From positions 164,201,442 to 164,265,441 of the forward strand of contig CM061132.1 of the NCBI GenBank assembly GCA_030789695.1: 64,000 nucleotides of DNA. Direction: 5' to 3'. The position numbers and the translations under genes are program-made. Source of the DNA: Scilla litardierei. Its lineage: Eukaryota > Streptophyta > Magnoliopsida > Asparagales > Asparagaceae. The notes below the pieces were generated by a model. That model was not told the DNA's origin, did no database searches, and saw nothing but the letters and a program-made list of their open reading frames with translations. Within the stretch, counting starts at the first letter, position 1. Each line of letters opens with the position of its first letter. Below are positions 42,201 through 51,159 of the stretch, piece after piece.

Positions 42201-45200
42201 ATTTATCCAATGATGGAATCCATCATCATTGCGGCATTGAATAGAGAGTATATGGTAATGTATGCCGACAGGCTATATAATCATATTTCAATTAGTTATG
42301 TGGTGTATAGATGTAATGGCCTCAAACTTCAGATACGTGTATTAATACATTTTCATGGGCGTATAAATACGTGTATGAATTTTGGGTGTATGAATTTTGG
42401 TAGGCTTGGTATAATTTTCCTTTAATGTTGGTGATATTAAAATTATTTTTAATAAATTTTATAGCACAATTTGGAATTATTAGATGATGTATAAAGGGGA
42501 ATATACTTGTATTTAGTAAGGTATATGTGGTATAATGGGGTATTCATATTTAACTTAATTAAAATCCATAAAATACTCCATTAGCCCACCTCCACCTTGT
42601 GCGGTGTCACCCTTGTGTTAATCCCCACCTAATTCTAATTAGATGGCAAGCCTAGCTGATTTTGGGGAAGCAGGAGGCGGAGTAGAGGGAGATTAAAAGG
42701 AGAAATTGAAGAGAAAAATTGGAAGAAAAATAAACAGAAAAGGAAAAAGAACTCTCACTCTCACAGCCTCTCCCTCTCATGCATCAACCCTTTCGTGATG
42801 CTGGTTATCTTCGAGCCAAAACCTAAAACAAATCTCAAACCCTAGCTCTTTGATCTTAGGAGGAGGAAGGAGAGCTAGTATTAGAAGGTCTACACGGAGA
42901 AGAAGGGCACCAGACAATAGTGAAGGACTTGCAGAGGTAAAATCTTAACTAACTAGATAGGATTTAAGTTGAAACCGCGTAGGATCTTAAATTCGTCGCT
43001 GTCAAATTCGACAGCAGATGAACCATACGACGGTATGGTCTTCCTCATACGACCGTAGGGTGGTCATACGACTAGCAGAGGAGTTATACAGTCGATCCAT
43101 ACGACCGTATCTAAGTTTTAGATTCCACATGGCCGTATCGAACTCTCATACGGCCGTGTGAGTTCTTCGTCTCACAGTTGCATGCTCGTTGAGTCAAACT
43201 AATCCATACGGCCGTATGGATTAAACCATACGACCGTGTGGCCTCCCCTTGAGTGTTAGCTTCCCTCTGGCCGTATGAAAATTCATACGGTCGTGTAAAA
43301 TCCCAAAACCTCCCGCACAGCTCCACCAAAAATACCACACAGCTGTATGAACAGACCATACGGCCGTGTGCCCCATGAGCCCCTGAGCAGCTTTAATCCA
43401 TACGGCCGTATGGATTTAGCCATATGGCCGTGTGGATTCCTTTATCATTCCATACGGTCGTATGGATTTTAGCATACGGCCGTGTGGCCCCAATTTTGAC
43501 AATGTTGACAGTATATTAAACTATTGCTTTTACTGTTGTATGGGTTACTTAAATTGACATGTTATTACAATAATTTATGCGAGGAATGGAACTAGTTAAT
43601 TGTTTAGCTACCATGTTGAAAGTAGACATCATAATGTTGTACTTATCACCCAAGAAAGAAATGAGAAATGGACACTGTGGTGATGCTAGATGAGGAAGAG
43701 GTATTAAGATCACCAAAGTGAAAGAACTATGAAATAATGAAATCAGAGTGAGAGGAGAATATGAGTTTGGAGTCTTCAATCCGTCCTAAAATGGGTGAAG
43801 CTCCACATATGGGTTTGGTGGGAAAACGTGTAAAAAGTAGGCTTTTAAGGAGTGGACACTTTGATGATAGTCTCACTCGTACTCCTGACAGCCGGCACGG
43901 GGCGTGGGCAGTGTTAGAGAGGCACATGGATGTGTACTCGTGATGCACCATGAGGTAGAATGGTTTCCTCCGTTTTACCACAAAATCGAGGATTGTCTCA
44001 CTTCGGACATGGGAAGTTACGAGAGGTCCCTACAGTGCTCGCGTCGCTGTTTGGGGTACCATTATTCACCCACACTGGGTGAAGTCCAGCTCCTTAAAAG
44101 TGTCCTACTAGTTACACGGATTCCCAAACACGTGAACTGCTCCCTTGTTAAAATTAATGTTAATTTATAAATAGTGCCATTATATTGACATGTCCTCAGT
44201 TTCTTTTCAATGCTTGTATGTTTTAATATGTACACATGTATGCTCTGTTGGCCTCTTACTTTCATATCACCATTAGATAGGTAGTCCGGTTTTAAACTGG
44301 GTCTTACCTAGCTTAGTTAGGATTTATACTATGGTCACGCGTTGACGTGTCCCATTAATATTTTCATGTTCTGAGGTAGTGACCCCAGAGTCAGGTCGTG
44401 TGCAGACTTCTACTTCTTCCTCTTCTCAGGTACAATTGAAGACGTCGGATGGAGAGTTGGCCCACCTGGACTTTCTTGGATTAGACTAGGGAGTGTGTTG
44501 TACGTGTGTTGACACTTTTTGGGGTTTCTTGAGGGTGGGTTTCCCTATTTGTTCTACCCTTTTTGTTGTACCTTTGGTACCCTTTGGTATCCTTTGGTAC
44601 TTGCACAGAGATGTATAATATATCTTGTTTAATGATGTTCAGTACAGTTTACTTTTCAGCACTTATGGTTTTAATTTGTTGGAACATTATCTTTCTTACT
44701 TTTCGTGCTTTTCCAGTGTATTGCAGTGGCCGGCTTAAATGATTTTACTTTATCCACAATTAAAGCCTAGTATTTGGACGTTAGGGGCTCGAAGCCCTGA
44801 ATACTACGGCGGCCTAGTCTACCATGTATTTCCCGTATTTGGGAGAGCGGGGCGTGACAATAGAGCTGTTTTGTTCGTGTTAAGTTTTAGGGCTCTTCCA
44901 CAAGAGCTTCAGTAATTCCTACATGGCTCTGTATGTGCCATCTGTTAGAAAGGGTGATTGTCAGGATGTCCTTAGAGCCAAAGGGCTGGGTGAACATGAG
45001 AAATTCACTATAGGAGCCCAAAATAGTTGATCTTTTTGTTGTTGTGCTAGTTATGAGCGATTGGTGCCTTTGTATGGTGTGACTGAGTGTTGGTGGGTGG
45101 GTTGGTGTGGTTGGGGGTGGGAGGATGGAGGTCGTTCCTTGAACTTCCATGCATAAACAAACTCCAGATATATCTGGGAAGCATTTCAGAGATACTAGAG

Positions 45201-48200
45201 TATTTGAGTGCACAAACTCCAGGCATCTAGGAAGCACCTCCGAGATCCTAGAGTAGTTGAGTGCAAACAAACGTTTCAAGACTCTTAAAAAGTTAAAATA
45301 CTTCTAAATTTTGTGTGTGATCTTGGAGATTTTGGCTTTTTCATGGAACCAAAACCATACATACCCTTAGCAGCAGCATAATTTTCAACTCCCTTATCTG
45401 AGTACTTGGTTCTTGCTACTTGTAATTTGTACTTATTTTTTAGTCAAGTAACGTATTTTAACTATATTTTTATTGTTATTTGTTACTTGGCAAGAATTTA
45501 ACGTTGCTTATTGTTAATTGTTAAATTATTCAAGGTGCTAATCAGTACATATTTACTGGTTATGTTGTGATTTGTTGCCACTTACCCCAGACTCATTCAT
45601 TGACACGAGTTATTTTTTTCATTTTCTGTTAAAAATCGGTAGAACTTTTCTTATTGCATTTCTGGATTTTTCATTTTTTGACATTTCAGCATATAAACAC
45701 ATAAGGAATTTTCTTCTCATTTTTTGCAAAATGGTGCATCAATTGCAGCAGTATACATAATGCAAGCATAAACACACACATGAAAGTAACGTCAGATGCA
45801 TTTTCAGTTATCTGTCTTTGCTTATGTGGTAATGATGCAATCATGTACAAGCGGCGGCGGCAAAAGGGGAGTCAGGGGGTGGCAAAACCCTACAGAGGAG
45901 TGTCAATTCTGTAATTACAGAATAGTGGCAGCTCTGTAATTACAGGATAGTGGAAGTTAGTTTTGTAGTTACACGACGGCGGCTGAGGGGAAGTTTCGTA
46001 ATTTCTGGGCGGCGATGAAAATCTTAGGTCAGGGGCAATTCGGTAATTTTGGGGGCGGCGGCTCATTAGGGGAAATTATTATAAATTAGAGGGGGAGTAT
46101 TGACCAGGATTATTGAAGAATATTACGAAGAGAGTTATTATTAGCTGATATTTAAATTAGATTAGCATTTAGATTATTGGGAGATCAGTCCTCCTCAAAT
46201 TGAGGCCAATTATCTAGTATTTCCATTGAAAATTAATAAAAATATCATCTTTTCCTCTCAAATCTGCCACAAATCCTAACAAATTGGTATTAGAGCAATT
46301 GATCCTGATGGTGGCAAGAAAAGTTAATGCTGGGAAGGAATGAAGGATTTTCGTTGATGGAAGCCATGTTGAAACGTATATTGTAGAATTTTAGACATTC
46401 CTCCCTTGAGGTGGGGACTAAATTGAGGTGGGGACTAAACAAAGAAGAAGACAATAGTAAAGATTTGAAGCAAACAACAAAGTCTTTGCACAAGAGCAAA
46501 GGAAATGTCCTCGCCTTTGAGGAGCAGACCAACCAAACGATGGATCTGGGATGGTGAAATCGCTTCGGTTAAGAATCCGATTGGATCTGGCTAGATCCGG
46601 CCAGATCCATGCACGACATCATGTGGGGAGGTGGGATCCGGCCAGATCTGTGACATGCAATGTCTGGCACGATTTCACGCAATGACTTTGAGCGGACATT
46701 GGGCCATGGGGGGCAACGACGAAGCCAGAGGAGGCCGATGATGCTTTGACGAGGATGGGAGAGGGCGGTGATGCTTTGACGAGGCCGGGAGCAATCGGGC
46801 ACCTCTTTTCAAAATTCCACCTTAAGGACAATGTGTCTTTTTTCAAGGAAAGTAATGATGCGATCACGTACAAACGATGGCAACAAAAGGATAGTCTAGG
46901 AGCAACGACGGCAAAACCGTAGAGGGGAGTGGCAATTGTGAAATTACAAGACAGTGGCAGTTCCGTATTTCTAGTAACGTCAATTCTATAATTACTGGAC
47001 GGCGGTTGAGTGGTAGTTTTGTAATTTTTGGGCGGCGGCGGAAAACTCTAGGTCAGGGGCAATTCGATAATTTTGGAGTGACTGCTCATTAGGAGGGATC
47101 ATTATAAATAAGAGGGGGCAGTCTTGAGAAGGATTATCGAAGAATATTGTGGAGAGAATTATTAGTAGTTGATATTTAGATTAGATTAGGCCTAGAATTA
47201 TTGGAAGGGCGGTCCTTCTCTCGAATTGAGGCCAACTATCTTGTATTTTTATTGAAAATCAATAGAAATATCGTCTTTTTGCTCCAAATCCATTCCCAAT
47301 CCTATCAGGTTAACAAAATGTTAAGACCTTCGCCACCTTCCATGTGCGAGTCATGCATGCAACTGATTTAGTGTAACATACCATGTATTTTACTTAAATG
47401 GTCCCCATTTATTCTTTTTTACTTGCTTATTATATCAGATAGTCTCTAAATTCTTTTTAAATTTTTAGTCATTGGGAGGGCCCCCTTTCACTCATTTTAA
47501 CCATGTAATCTTGTGTAATCTCGATGCTGGTGAAAGTGATTACTGAACTTTGCCCTTGACATAACATTAATTGGTTAAGGAGCTAACAGGTACTAGTGCT
47601 TATGTTAAGTTACACCTGCTATATAAAAATCAGGTTCAAATAAACCCATTTTTTCCTTCACTTGCCTCTTATGTCAAGTATACTCCTCATCTGTGTTGCA
47701 TGGACACGGTTACACTAACATCGACACTTCTTACTGTTAATTTCTTGTGTGTCCGACATGCATATCCATTACTTGTCTGACACTACGATATGGTTTCATG
47801 ATGGAAGTGTTTGCATGGCTCCTCATCCTCCATCTACATATATCTCCCCTCTGCTATGTATGCTACATCCAAATACTTTGTCATTGCCTGATTGTTATCT
47901 ACATCCACACCATAATCGGACTTTTAGTTTTTGTGTTGCAGGTTCCAAGTTAGGTCAATTGGTTTGAATTTTTTGGTAGTTTAAATTTGATTTTATGCTG
48001 AAGTTTTAAGTTTGGACAAAACTGGACATGGGTCAGGTGGATTTACTTTGTCTATAGGTAAAAACTATATGTTGAATTTCTAGAACCCTATTCTAGCATG
48101 GTTGTAATAGGAGGCAGAAGGATATGGAAGGTATTTTGGTTTTATCTGAATAGAAATTTAATTTTGAATTTCCAAAATCCTACGCATACCCTGATTGGTA

Positions 48201-49485
48201 TAAAATGAGGAAGGAGAGGTATTTTGGTCAGCAGAGAAATAATTTTTTTGTTCACCTTTTTATTTGGAAATGTTGTAGAATACTGACTTGTGCCTAATAA
48301 TTTAAAGCTAACGTTTATCCCAAACTTTTTGTTTCTTTGCCATGTTGTTGAGCAGCTGGATCCGAACTAGACATATTCTGCCAATTTTTTAAGGAAAGAA
48401 AGAAAAGAAAAGAAAAGACAGAGATGAAAAAAAAGATTTTAGATCAAAAAATTATGTTTCCTTTCTTTTCTTTTTTCAATGAATATACAAAGACATTTCT
48501 TTTAGCTGAATAATTCACCCAAATATAACTTGACTAATCTTCTCACTCCCCCGCTTTGCTATTTTAAATTCTTCATGAATCCAGCAAAAGGATTTAGTCT
48601 TTTTTTGTTTCGATGAAAGGTAAAATTTATTAATTCTCAAGTCATATATGCAAAATCAGTAGATGTATTTATTTCCAAGTCTAGAAGGACTTTTAACATA
48701 ATGTAAACACAACATCATGGAAATAATACACGACAATATTAAAATTCTATTGTCATCTAGTACTATTGATATAGAAGTCATGCGGTTTCAGACAATACTA
48801 ACCAATGTGCAGTTTAGCCTTGCTGGATGCAACATATGTATATGTGAAATAAGAAATAGGTGATCTGGAAGTATTGGGATGTAGCTTAATTAAGCATGAC
48901 TTCCTGTTGCTCATAAAATTTGTAAATCGTAAATTAGAAGAATTTGTTATGGATTTTGGATTACAAACTTGTCTCATGTGTATGGTTTACTAGACAAACG
49001 ACGGTTCAAGCGACATCCATTCCCCCGGAGCCAAAATTTGGTATAAAATTGATCAATTGGGGGACTGACACGAGCAGTGTATTCAATTATCACATTAAAC
49101 TACAAAAACAGAACCATAGCTACTTGATAATTTATGGTTACTGGTAATTAAATTCAAGTCTTCATATTTGTTGAGATTTCGAACAATCTGGCAGCTGTGA
49201 TGTGAGGGTAAAAGTAGAATGATCCATAAAGACTGATTTGGTATCTTATTTCTTCCACAGTTTAATGTGTCATTTTGCAAGGGATGATTATGGTCCTCTG
49301 CCTCTTATAAGAATCCATCAACTGTCACACTTTGCTTATAGTTGGCTTTTTATCTCAGGTTTGAAACTGTGGACATGACAACAAGGTTGCTGATACCTAT
49401 AATTGTCTTGCAAAATCATAACAGATACAACATTCTGAATGCTGGCCACAATTATAGCATAGATATCCAAGCAATTGAGAGAGAG
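24077..49485 (+). CDS. At5g58100-like secretory/membrane protein, N-terminal part, 7 exons
   Basis: Exons 24077-24262, 29492-29686, 38471-38545, 38653-38820, 38960-39123, 40167-40391 and 49359-49485 join in phase with GT/AG borders and give about 346 residues without a stop. Residues 1-21 form a signal peptide ([15 protein letters not shown]), followed by [17 protein letters not shown], then [90 protein letters not shown] and [12 protein letters not shown]. These blocks are those of the conserved plant family of Arabidopsis At5g58100, which I recall as a pollen-exine gene (SPOT1), and its relative At3g28720; biochemical function is unknown. The family continues for several hundred more residues to a C-terminal membrane segment. 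I find none of that before 64000, so the model is 3'-incomplete. Introns 1, 2 and 6 are 5.2, 8.8 and 9.0 kb and carry nearly all the transposons here. Confidence 0.88.
24263..25354 (+). other. Intron 1 of the At5g58100-like gene, first part
   Basis: AT-rich, no coding frame and no recognised element. Confidence 0.6.
25355..25590. mobile_element. Foldback MITE copy c
   Basis: TTTTTGACGATCAGAAC and TTTTGATCTTCATATTTTAAAAC at the left are inverted as TTTTAGAATATGAAGATCAAAA at the right. The core TTTTGCTAGTTCATC..GCAAAAAGTTCTGT pairs with AAATTTATGACGAGTGGAT. Same family as copies a, b, d and e. Confidence 0.7.
25690..26503 (+). mobile_element. Helitron 3' end (non-autonomous), 5' end not located
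   Basis: The 3' end is canonical: a GC hairpin CGTGCCCGTGGGCACG, a short spacer GTTATGA, then CTAG followed by T. This is the terminal structure of plant Helitrons (hairpin plus CTRR, inserted between A and T). The 5' TC could not be fixed, so the start is only approximate. The interior holds the tandem repeats at 26030-26420 and no helicase gene. Confidence 0.65.
26030..26420 (+). repeat. Tandem repeat built on AATTTGTTGTTC
   Basis: About ten units of 33-50 bp, each AATTTGTTGTTC then a GCGCCGAAGGC(A/G)C-like stretch, run between about 26030 and 26410, inside the Helitron end. Confidence 0.8.
26504..27319 (+). other. Intron 1, middle part
   Basis: (AT)n next to the Helitron end, a G-rich stretch near 27024-27042, and a (CTTT)n run near 27135-27155. 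No coding signal. Confidence 0.6.
27320..27570. mobile_element. Foldback MITE copy d
   Basis: The clearest copy. AATATTCTAAAATCCCAAAA and CACCAAATATTAGATGAACAC pair with TTCACCCGATATTTGGTGTT and TTTTAGAATATGAAGAT; TTCATTCACCCATCACAAA pairs with AAATTTGCGATGGGCGGATGA. Nearly the whole unit folds on itself. Confidence 0.75.
27641..28073 (+). mobile_element. Helitron-like element related to those at 37.4-38.2 kb
   Basis: The 3' end has TGCACTATGTGCA hairpin, then CTGGTTATTTCTAG followed by T. The body (GTTTGCCACATTGG, GGGGAGTTGGGTTTAATG, CAAGCTTGCTATTG, GCACTTTGC) aligns with the two tandem elements at 37423-38182. The 5' TC is degraded, so the start is by alignment. Confidence 0.6.
28108..28446. 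mobile_element. MITE with perfect 27-bp terminal inverted repeats
   Basis: 28108-28134 (AGCACATATAACTTTCC..) is exactly inverted at 28420-28446. The interior is AT-rich and weakly like the foldback MITE core. No convincing target duplication. It begins 34 bases after the Helitron end at 28073. Confidence 0.75.
28563..28700. mobile_element. Foldback MITE copy e, truncated
   Basis: It carries GACGATCGATATCG, TTCATATTCTAAAACCCCAAA, ACCAAATATCTAGTAAAGCC and GTTCTATTACCACAAAACCG, i.e. the left half of the family. The right half is missing. Confidence 0.6.
28701..29491 (+). other. Intron 1, last part
   Basis: No recognised element. A purine-rich stretch lies near 28770-28850. It ends with the T-rich acceptor of exon 2. 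Confidence 0.6.
29492..29686 (+). CDS. At5g58100-like exon 2
   Basis: 65 codons, phase 0 on both sides. Acceptor TTTACTGCAG, donor GTAAGC. It begins [17 protein letters not shown] and ends IIYNAIP. A downstream in-frame AG (29503) is a minor alternative acceptor. Confidence 0.9.
29687..30516 (+). other. Intron 2 before the gypsy insertion
   Basis: No coding signal. A 20-base poly(G) run lies at 30052-30071. Confidence 0.7.
30522..30939 (+). repeat. 5' LTR of the chromovirus at 30.5 kb
   Basis: 418 bp, preceded by GTTTG. It contains TAATCTATAAAAATTCC near the end as a TATA-like element. Confidence 0.92.
30943..30954 (+). promoter_or_regulatory. Primer binding site, initiator tRNA-Met
   Basis: TGGTATCAGAGC is an exact complement of the 3' end of plant initiator tRNA-Met, three bases after the LTR. 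Confidence 0.92.
30966..31421 (+). pseudogene. gag N-terminus of the chromovirus at 30.5 kb
   Basis: 152 codons including the stop, from [15 protein letters not shown], twelve bases after the primer site. Helical and charged, with coiled-coil-like spacing ([27 protein letters not shown]), ending at a stop in a GC-rich stretch. It matches the gag start of the 9.6-kb element. Confidence 0.82.
31360..31580. repeat. GC-rich low-complexity block inside gag
   Basis: CCTGCCGCAGCGGCAGG, CCCTCGCGGGGGTGCGGGAG and similar palindromic stretches form a GC-rich island, at the same place in gag as the block at 10260-10625. The 285-residue minus-strand frame here is a shadow. Confidence 0.7.
31897..32511 (+). 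pseudogene. gag capsid region
   Basis: An open stretch with [40 protein letters not shown], the [13 protein letters not shown] block and [15 protein letters not shown], the retrotransposon Gag capsid pattern (DP..W...AE..F, W..F...F...F). It stops at TAG (32509-32511). A CCHC knuckle, [14 protein letters not shown], follows near 32610-32655 in another frame. Confidence 0.88.
32721..33290 (+). pseudogene. Aspartic protease, active site altered
   Basis: [16 protein letters not shown] and [15 protein letters not shown]. The catalytic triad is DRG instead of DSG/DTG, so this protease should be dead even apart from the frame breaks. [15 protein letters not shown] matches the C-terminal part. The frame is lost near 33340. 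Confidence 0.88.
33482..34640 (+). pseudogene. Reverse transcriptase and RNase H
   Basis: [35 protein letters not shown] (the usual DLKSGY is changed), [15 protein letters not shown], a TAG at 33839-33841, VFFDDILVY, then the RNase H motifs [15 protein letters not shown], a TAG after QEG at 34357, [12 protein letters not shown] and [10 protein letters not shown]. The catalytic DD is kept, but stops and a frame change make it non-functional. Confidence 0.92.
34660..35560 (+). pseudogene. Integrase core
   Basis: The zinc domain is broken by a frame change (VCSRFTYGW / [26 protein letters not shown]). The DDE core follows: [26 protein letters not shown] then a stop, and [14 protein letters not shown]. 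Confidence 0.9.
35586..36131 (+). pseudogene. Integrase C-terminus with chromodomain-like end
   Basis: 182 codons. [20 protein letters not shown] is the GPY/F module, [12 protein letters not shown] the linker, and [19 protein letters not shown] then [12 protein letters not shown] the chromodomain, ending at the 3' LTR border in GGY and the stop. Confidence 0.9.
36129..36546 (+). repeat. 3' LTR of the chromovirus at 30.5 kb
   Basis: 418 bp, TGATGCGGACAC to GATCGTATCA, followed by GTTTG. It is preceded by the G-rich tract TAGGGGGGTAT. Confidence 0.92.
36552..37422 (+). other. Intron 2 between the gypsy element and the Helitrons
   Basis: AT-rich, no recognised element. The short frame at 37040-37351 is hydrophobic by composition only. 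Confidence 0.55.
37423..37800 (+). mobile_element. Non-autonomous Helitron, tandem copy 1
   Basis: It starts TCCTTTATACAATTGAGGG after A and ends in the hairpin CTCGTGCACTGTGCACGAG, spacer TTATTT and CTAG before T. TC start, 3' hairpin, CTAG end and A/T insertion without target duplication are the Helitron hallmarks. 378 bp; no Rep/helicase. Confidence 0.8.
37801..38182 (+). mobile_element. Non-autonomous Helitron, tandem copy 2
   Basis: It starts TCCGTTATACAATTGAGGG in the base right after copy 1 and ends ATGCATTGTCTGCAT.., GGGTTATTTCTAG, before T. 382 bp, about as long as copy 1 and clearly homologous along its length. Confidence 0.8.
38471..38545 (+). CDS. At5g58100-like exon 3
   Basis: 25 codons ([19 protein letters not shown]..), phase 0. 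Acceptor CAAACACAG, donor GTAAAT. This small exon follows an 8.8-kb intron. Confidence 0.9.
38653..38820 (+). CDS. At5g58100-like exon 4
   Basis: 56 codons, [20 protein letters not shown] to [10 protein letters not shown], phase 0. Acceptor TTCCTTCAG, donor GTAAAA. Confidence 0.92.
38960..39123 (+). CDS. At5g58100-like exon 5
   Basis: [19 protein letters not shown] to [10 protein letters not shown] plus AG of a split Arg codon. Donor GTATAT, phase 2. Confidence 0.92.
39602..39845 (+). repeat. Tandem duplication, unit about 120 bp, in intron 5
   Basis: The unit beginning CATGTCTTTTATAATGTGATAA occurs twice, nearly identical (39602 to about 39722 and 39723 to about 39845). A third degraded start (TTTTAACCATATGAAATGG) follows, and weaker relatives lie upstream near 39215 and 39385. 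Confidence 0.85.
40167..40391 (+). CDS. At5g58100-like exon 6
   Basis: The first base completes Arg; then [20 protein letters not shown] to EHVIAPDI plus AG of the next Arg. Acceptor GCATGCAG, donor GTATCA. Confidence 0.92.
40392..42311 (+). other. Intron 6, first part
   Basis: No protein frame with known motifs and no recognised element between exon 6 and the solo LTR. Confidence 0.6.
42312..44859 (+). mobile_element. Solo LTR (2548 bp) of a Tekay-like gypsy element
   Basis: It starts TGTAATGGCCTC and ends GGGGCGTGACA, flanked by an exact 5-bp duplication ATAGA (42307-42311, 44860-44864). There is no internal region, primer site or polypurine tract, so this is the product of LTR-LTR recombination. 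Architecture matches the LTR at 178-2674: leader with a GT donor (GCAGAG|GTAA at 42937), a palindrome array, and a CGAAGCCCTGAATACTACGG-type 3' part. It lies in sense orientation in intron 6 of the At5g58100-like gene. Confidence 0.92.
43005..43490. repeat. Array of CATACGGCCGTATG palindromes in the solo LTR
   Basis: More than ten full or half copies of CATACGGCCGT(A/G)TG occur at irregular 25-60 base spacing, for example near 43205, 43340, 43398 and 43450. Spacers such as GGATT(A)AACC are partly repeated too. It lies downstream of the leader donor, unlike the U3 array of the other LTR. Confidence 0.85.
44860..45832 (+). other. Intron 6 between solo LTR and deleted LTR element
   Basis: No gene. 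A roughly 55-bp unit (AACTCCAG..GGGAAGCATTTCAGAGAT.CTAGAGTA.TTGAGTGC) is repeated in tandem near 45163-45272. Confidence 0.6.
45833..47307 (+). mobile_element. Internally deleted gypsy LTR element (about 1.5 kb)
   Basis: LTRs 45833-46281 (449 bp) and 46856-47307 (452 bp), TGATGC(A/G)ATCA to CCTA(A/T)CA. A primer site TGGTATTAGAGC (46285-46296; one mismatch to tRNA-iMet) follows the first. The target duplication is nearly exact (GGTAA at 45828-45832, GGTTA at 47308-47312). The 574-bp interior has no gag or pol. Just before the second LTR it still reads [10 protein letters not shown], the remnant of the chromodomain-end motif [10 protein letters not shown] seen in both full chromoviruses, so it derives from that group. 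It must have been mobilised in trans. Confidence 0.85.
47308..49358 (+). other. Intron 6, last part
   Basis: AT-rich with no recognised element; an A/AAAG-rich stretch lies near 48400-48440. It ends with the acceptor of exon 7. Confidence 0.6.
49359..49485 (+). CDS. At5g58100-like exon 7 (last one seen)
   Basis: The first base completes Arg; then [20 protein letters not shown] to IDIQAIERE, phase 0. Acceptor TTATCTCAG. The donor is GTGTGG, weaker than the others. No following exon was found in the remaining 14.5 kb. Confidence 0.88.
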
Positions 49486-51159
49486 GTGTGGCTTATATCT
49501 TCTAAGAGTATTTTAAATTATCTCTTATTGTTCTCCTATATCATTTTAGTGATGCAGCAGCTTTTTATCTAACATATATGGTGTAGAGTAACTCTATATT
49601 CTCAATTTGTTGCTTCTCGACGAATGGATTTGTATGCTTCTTACATGAAGATTAAACTAGAGCGGAATTATATGATACGAAACTTTCCATGGTGAAATTT
49701 GTGGTTATTTTGGTGGATCATTGCATGATGATATACATGTATCTTAACTTTTAAGCAATTAGCATAGAGAGTAAATAGGAAAATATGTGAACAATAATAA
49801 ACTATGATGATTCACGTGCAGAATGCCATATCAGGCAGCATTTCAGGTCTGATGTCAACCAAAAAAATGATGTAAATAGCTAGCTTCAATTCATGTGAAC
49901 TGCTCAAAAACGACATCACGAGTAACATTTAAACCAATGTGTCCTTGTTCTATCACGCTTCCATCCCAAAACATTATTTTTGGTAGATTCATTTTTGCAC
50001 TTGCTGTCTCTTACTTGATTATCTGTAGAATCCATGTCATACCTGGCATATGGATATTCTACATTCAATTTCATGATTATTCTAGTTAAGTAGTATAGTA
50101 GAAGCGTTCTCCGCTTTATCCAGCTGCATTAATTATACTTATGAAATCCTCTTCAGTCTTTTGTTCATAAAAAATGATGCATCCTAAGAAAAAATAACGA
50201 TTACACTTGTTGGCCATTTCTTGGCCATCTATCTGAACGTCATCTCCTGTTTTTTCATTATCCATGGTCATGCAACGAATATATCCCTGAATTGTGTTTT
50301 CATTTGAAGTTTATTAGAATGTTGCCTGAGATGGCCCATAACAGGCTGAATGGAGAACATAAATCATGTAGCTAGCCGGAAATATTTGGAATGCAGACTT
50401 TATTGTTGCATCAGAACTTTGCATTTGTGTTTGGTTCAATAGTTTCTATAGAAGAGGGCTTATTCTGCTTGAGTCATTAATATGCCTGGGTTATACTTGG
50501 AGAACAGAGCTCAGTGCAAGAGTTGAAAGCGTGCGTGCAGGCACATAAAGACACATCAAAACAAAGAGAGTGTGATGTCGTTGGACGTCAGCACAGGGCT
50601 CGTGTGTGCACATGCAAAAGAAACTAAAAAAGAATGAAAAACCGAACATATCCCATCTTTGATTTTTACTGCATCAACTGTATTTTAACGTATTGACCTC
50701 CTTAATATGATGCTTGTGCAACAAGGAGAATCGTCCAAAATTCTCTTGGACTAAAACATCATCTAGGAAAATGGGAAAGATGTTAGTTTGCAATCAAGAA
50801 ACAATCCTTTAAAGTTCTTTTGAACTAAAAACAACATCTAGAAGAACGGCGGTGATTATTTATTGGCTCTAAGGATTACATTGAATTCTACGCACAGGCC
50901 GACGATCCAAAGTGAATGCATGCCTGGGCAATATCCAACATGCAATTTCTTGTATTTTGGGTCACTATTCGAACATCCGATTGAATTTTTAGTCCGACTT
51001 GGTTTGCCTTGGGACTATTCTATTTCAAAACATGTACATGTGCTAGCGCATGCACACACATACAGTTATACATAGATACGTATGCATATATATCTTTGTA
51101 TGTATATATATGCATGCATGTATGAAGTGTGTGTACACCATATGTAATGTGCTAAAATA
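49486..51159 (+). other. Sequence after exon 7, no exon found
   Basis: I read all three + frames for the continuation of the At5g58100 family and found none. No transposon was recognised here. Confidence 0.5.

Noticed and set aside
49800..49880. Possible next exon of the At5g58100-like gene after CACGTGCAG
   Set aside because: The frame hits stops within a few codons and does not resemble the family.
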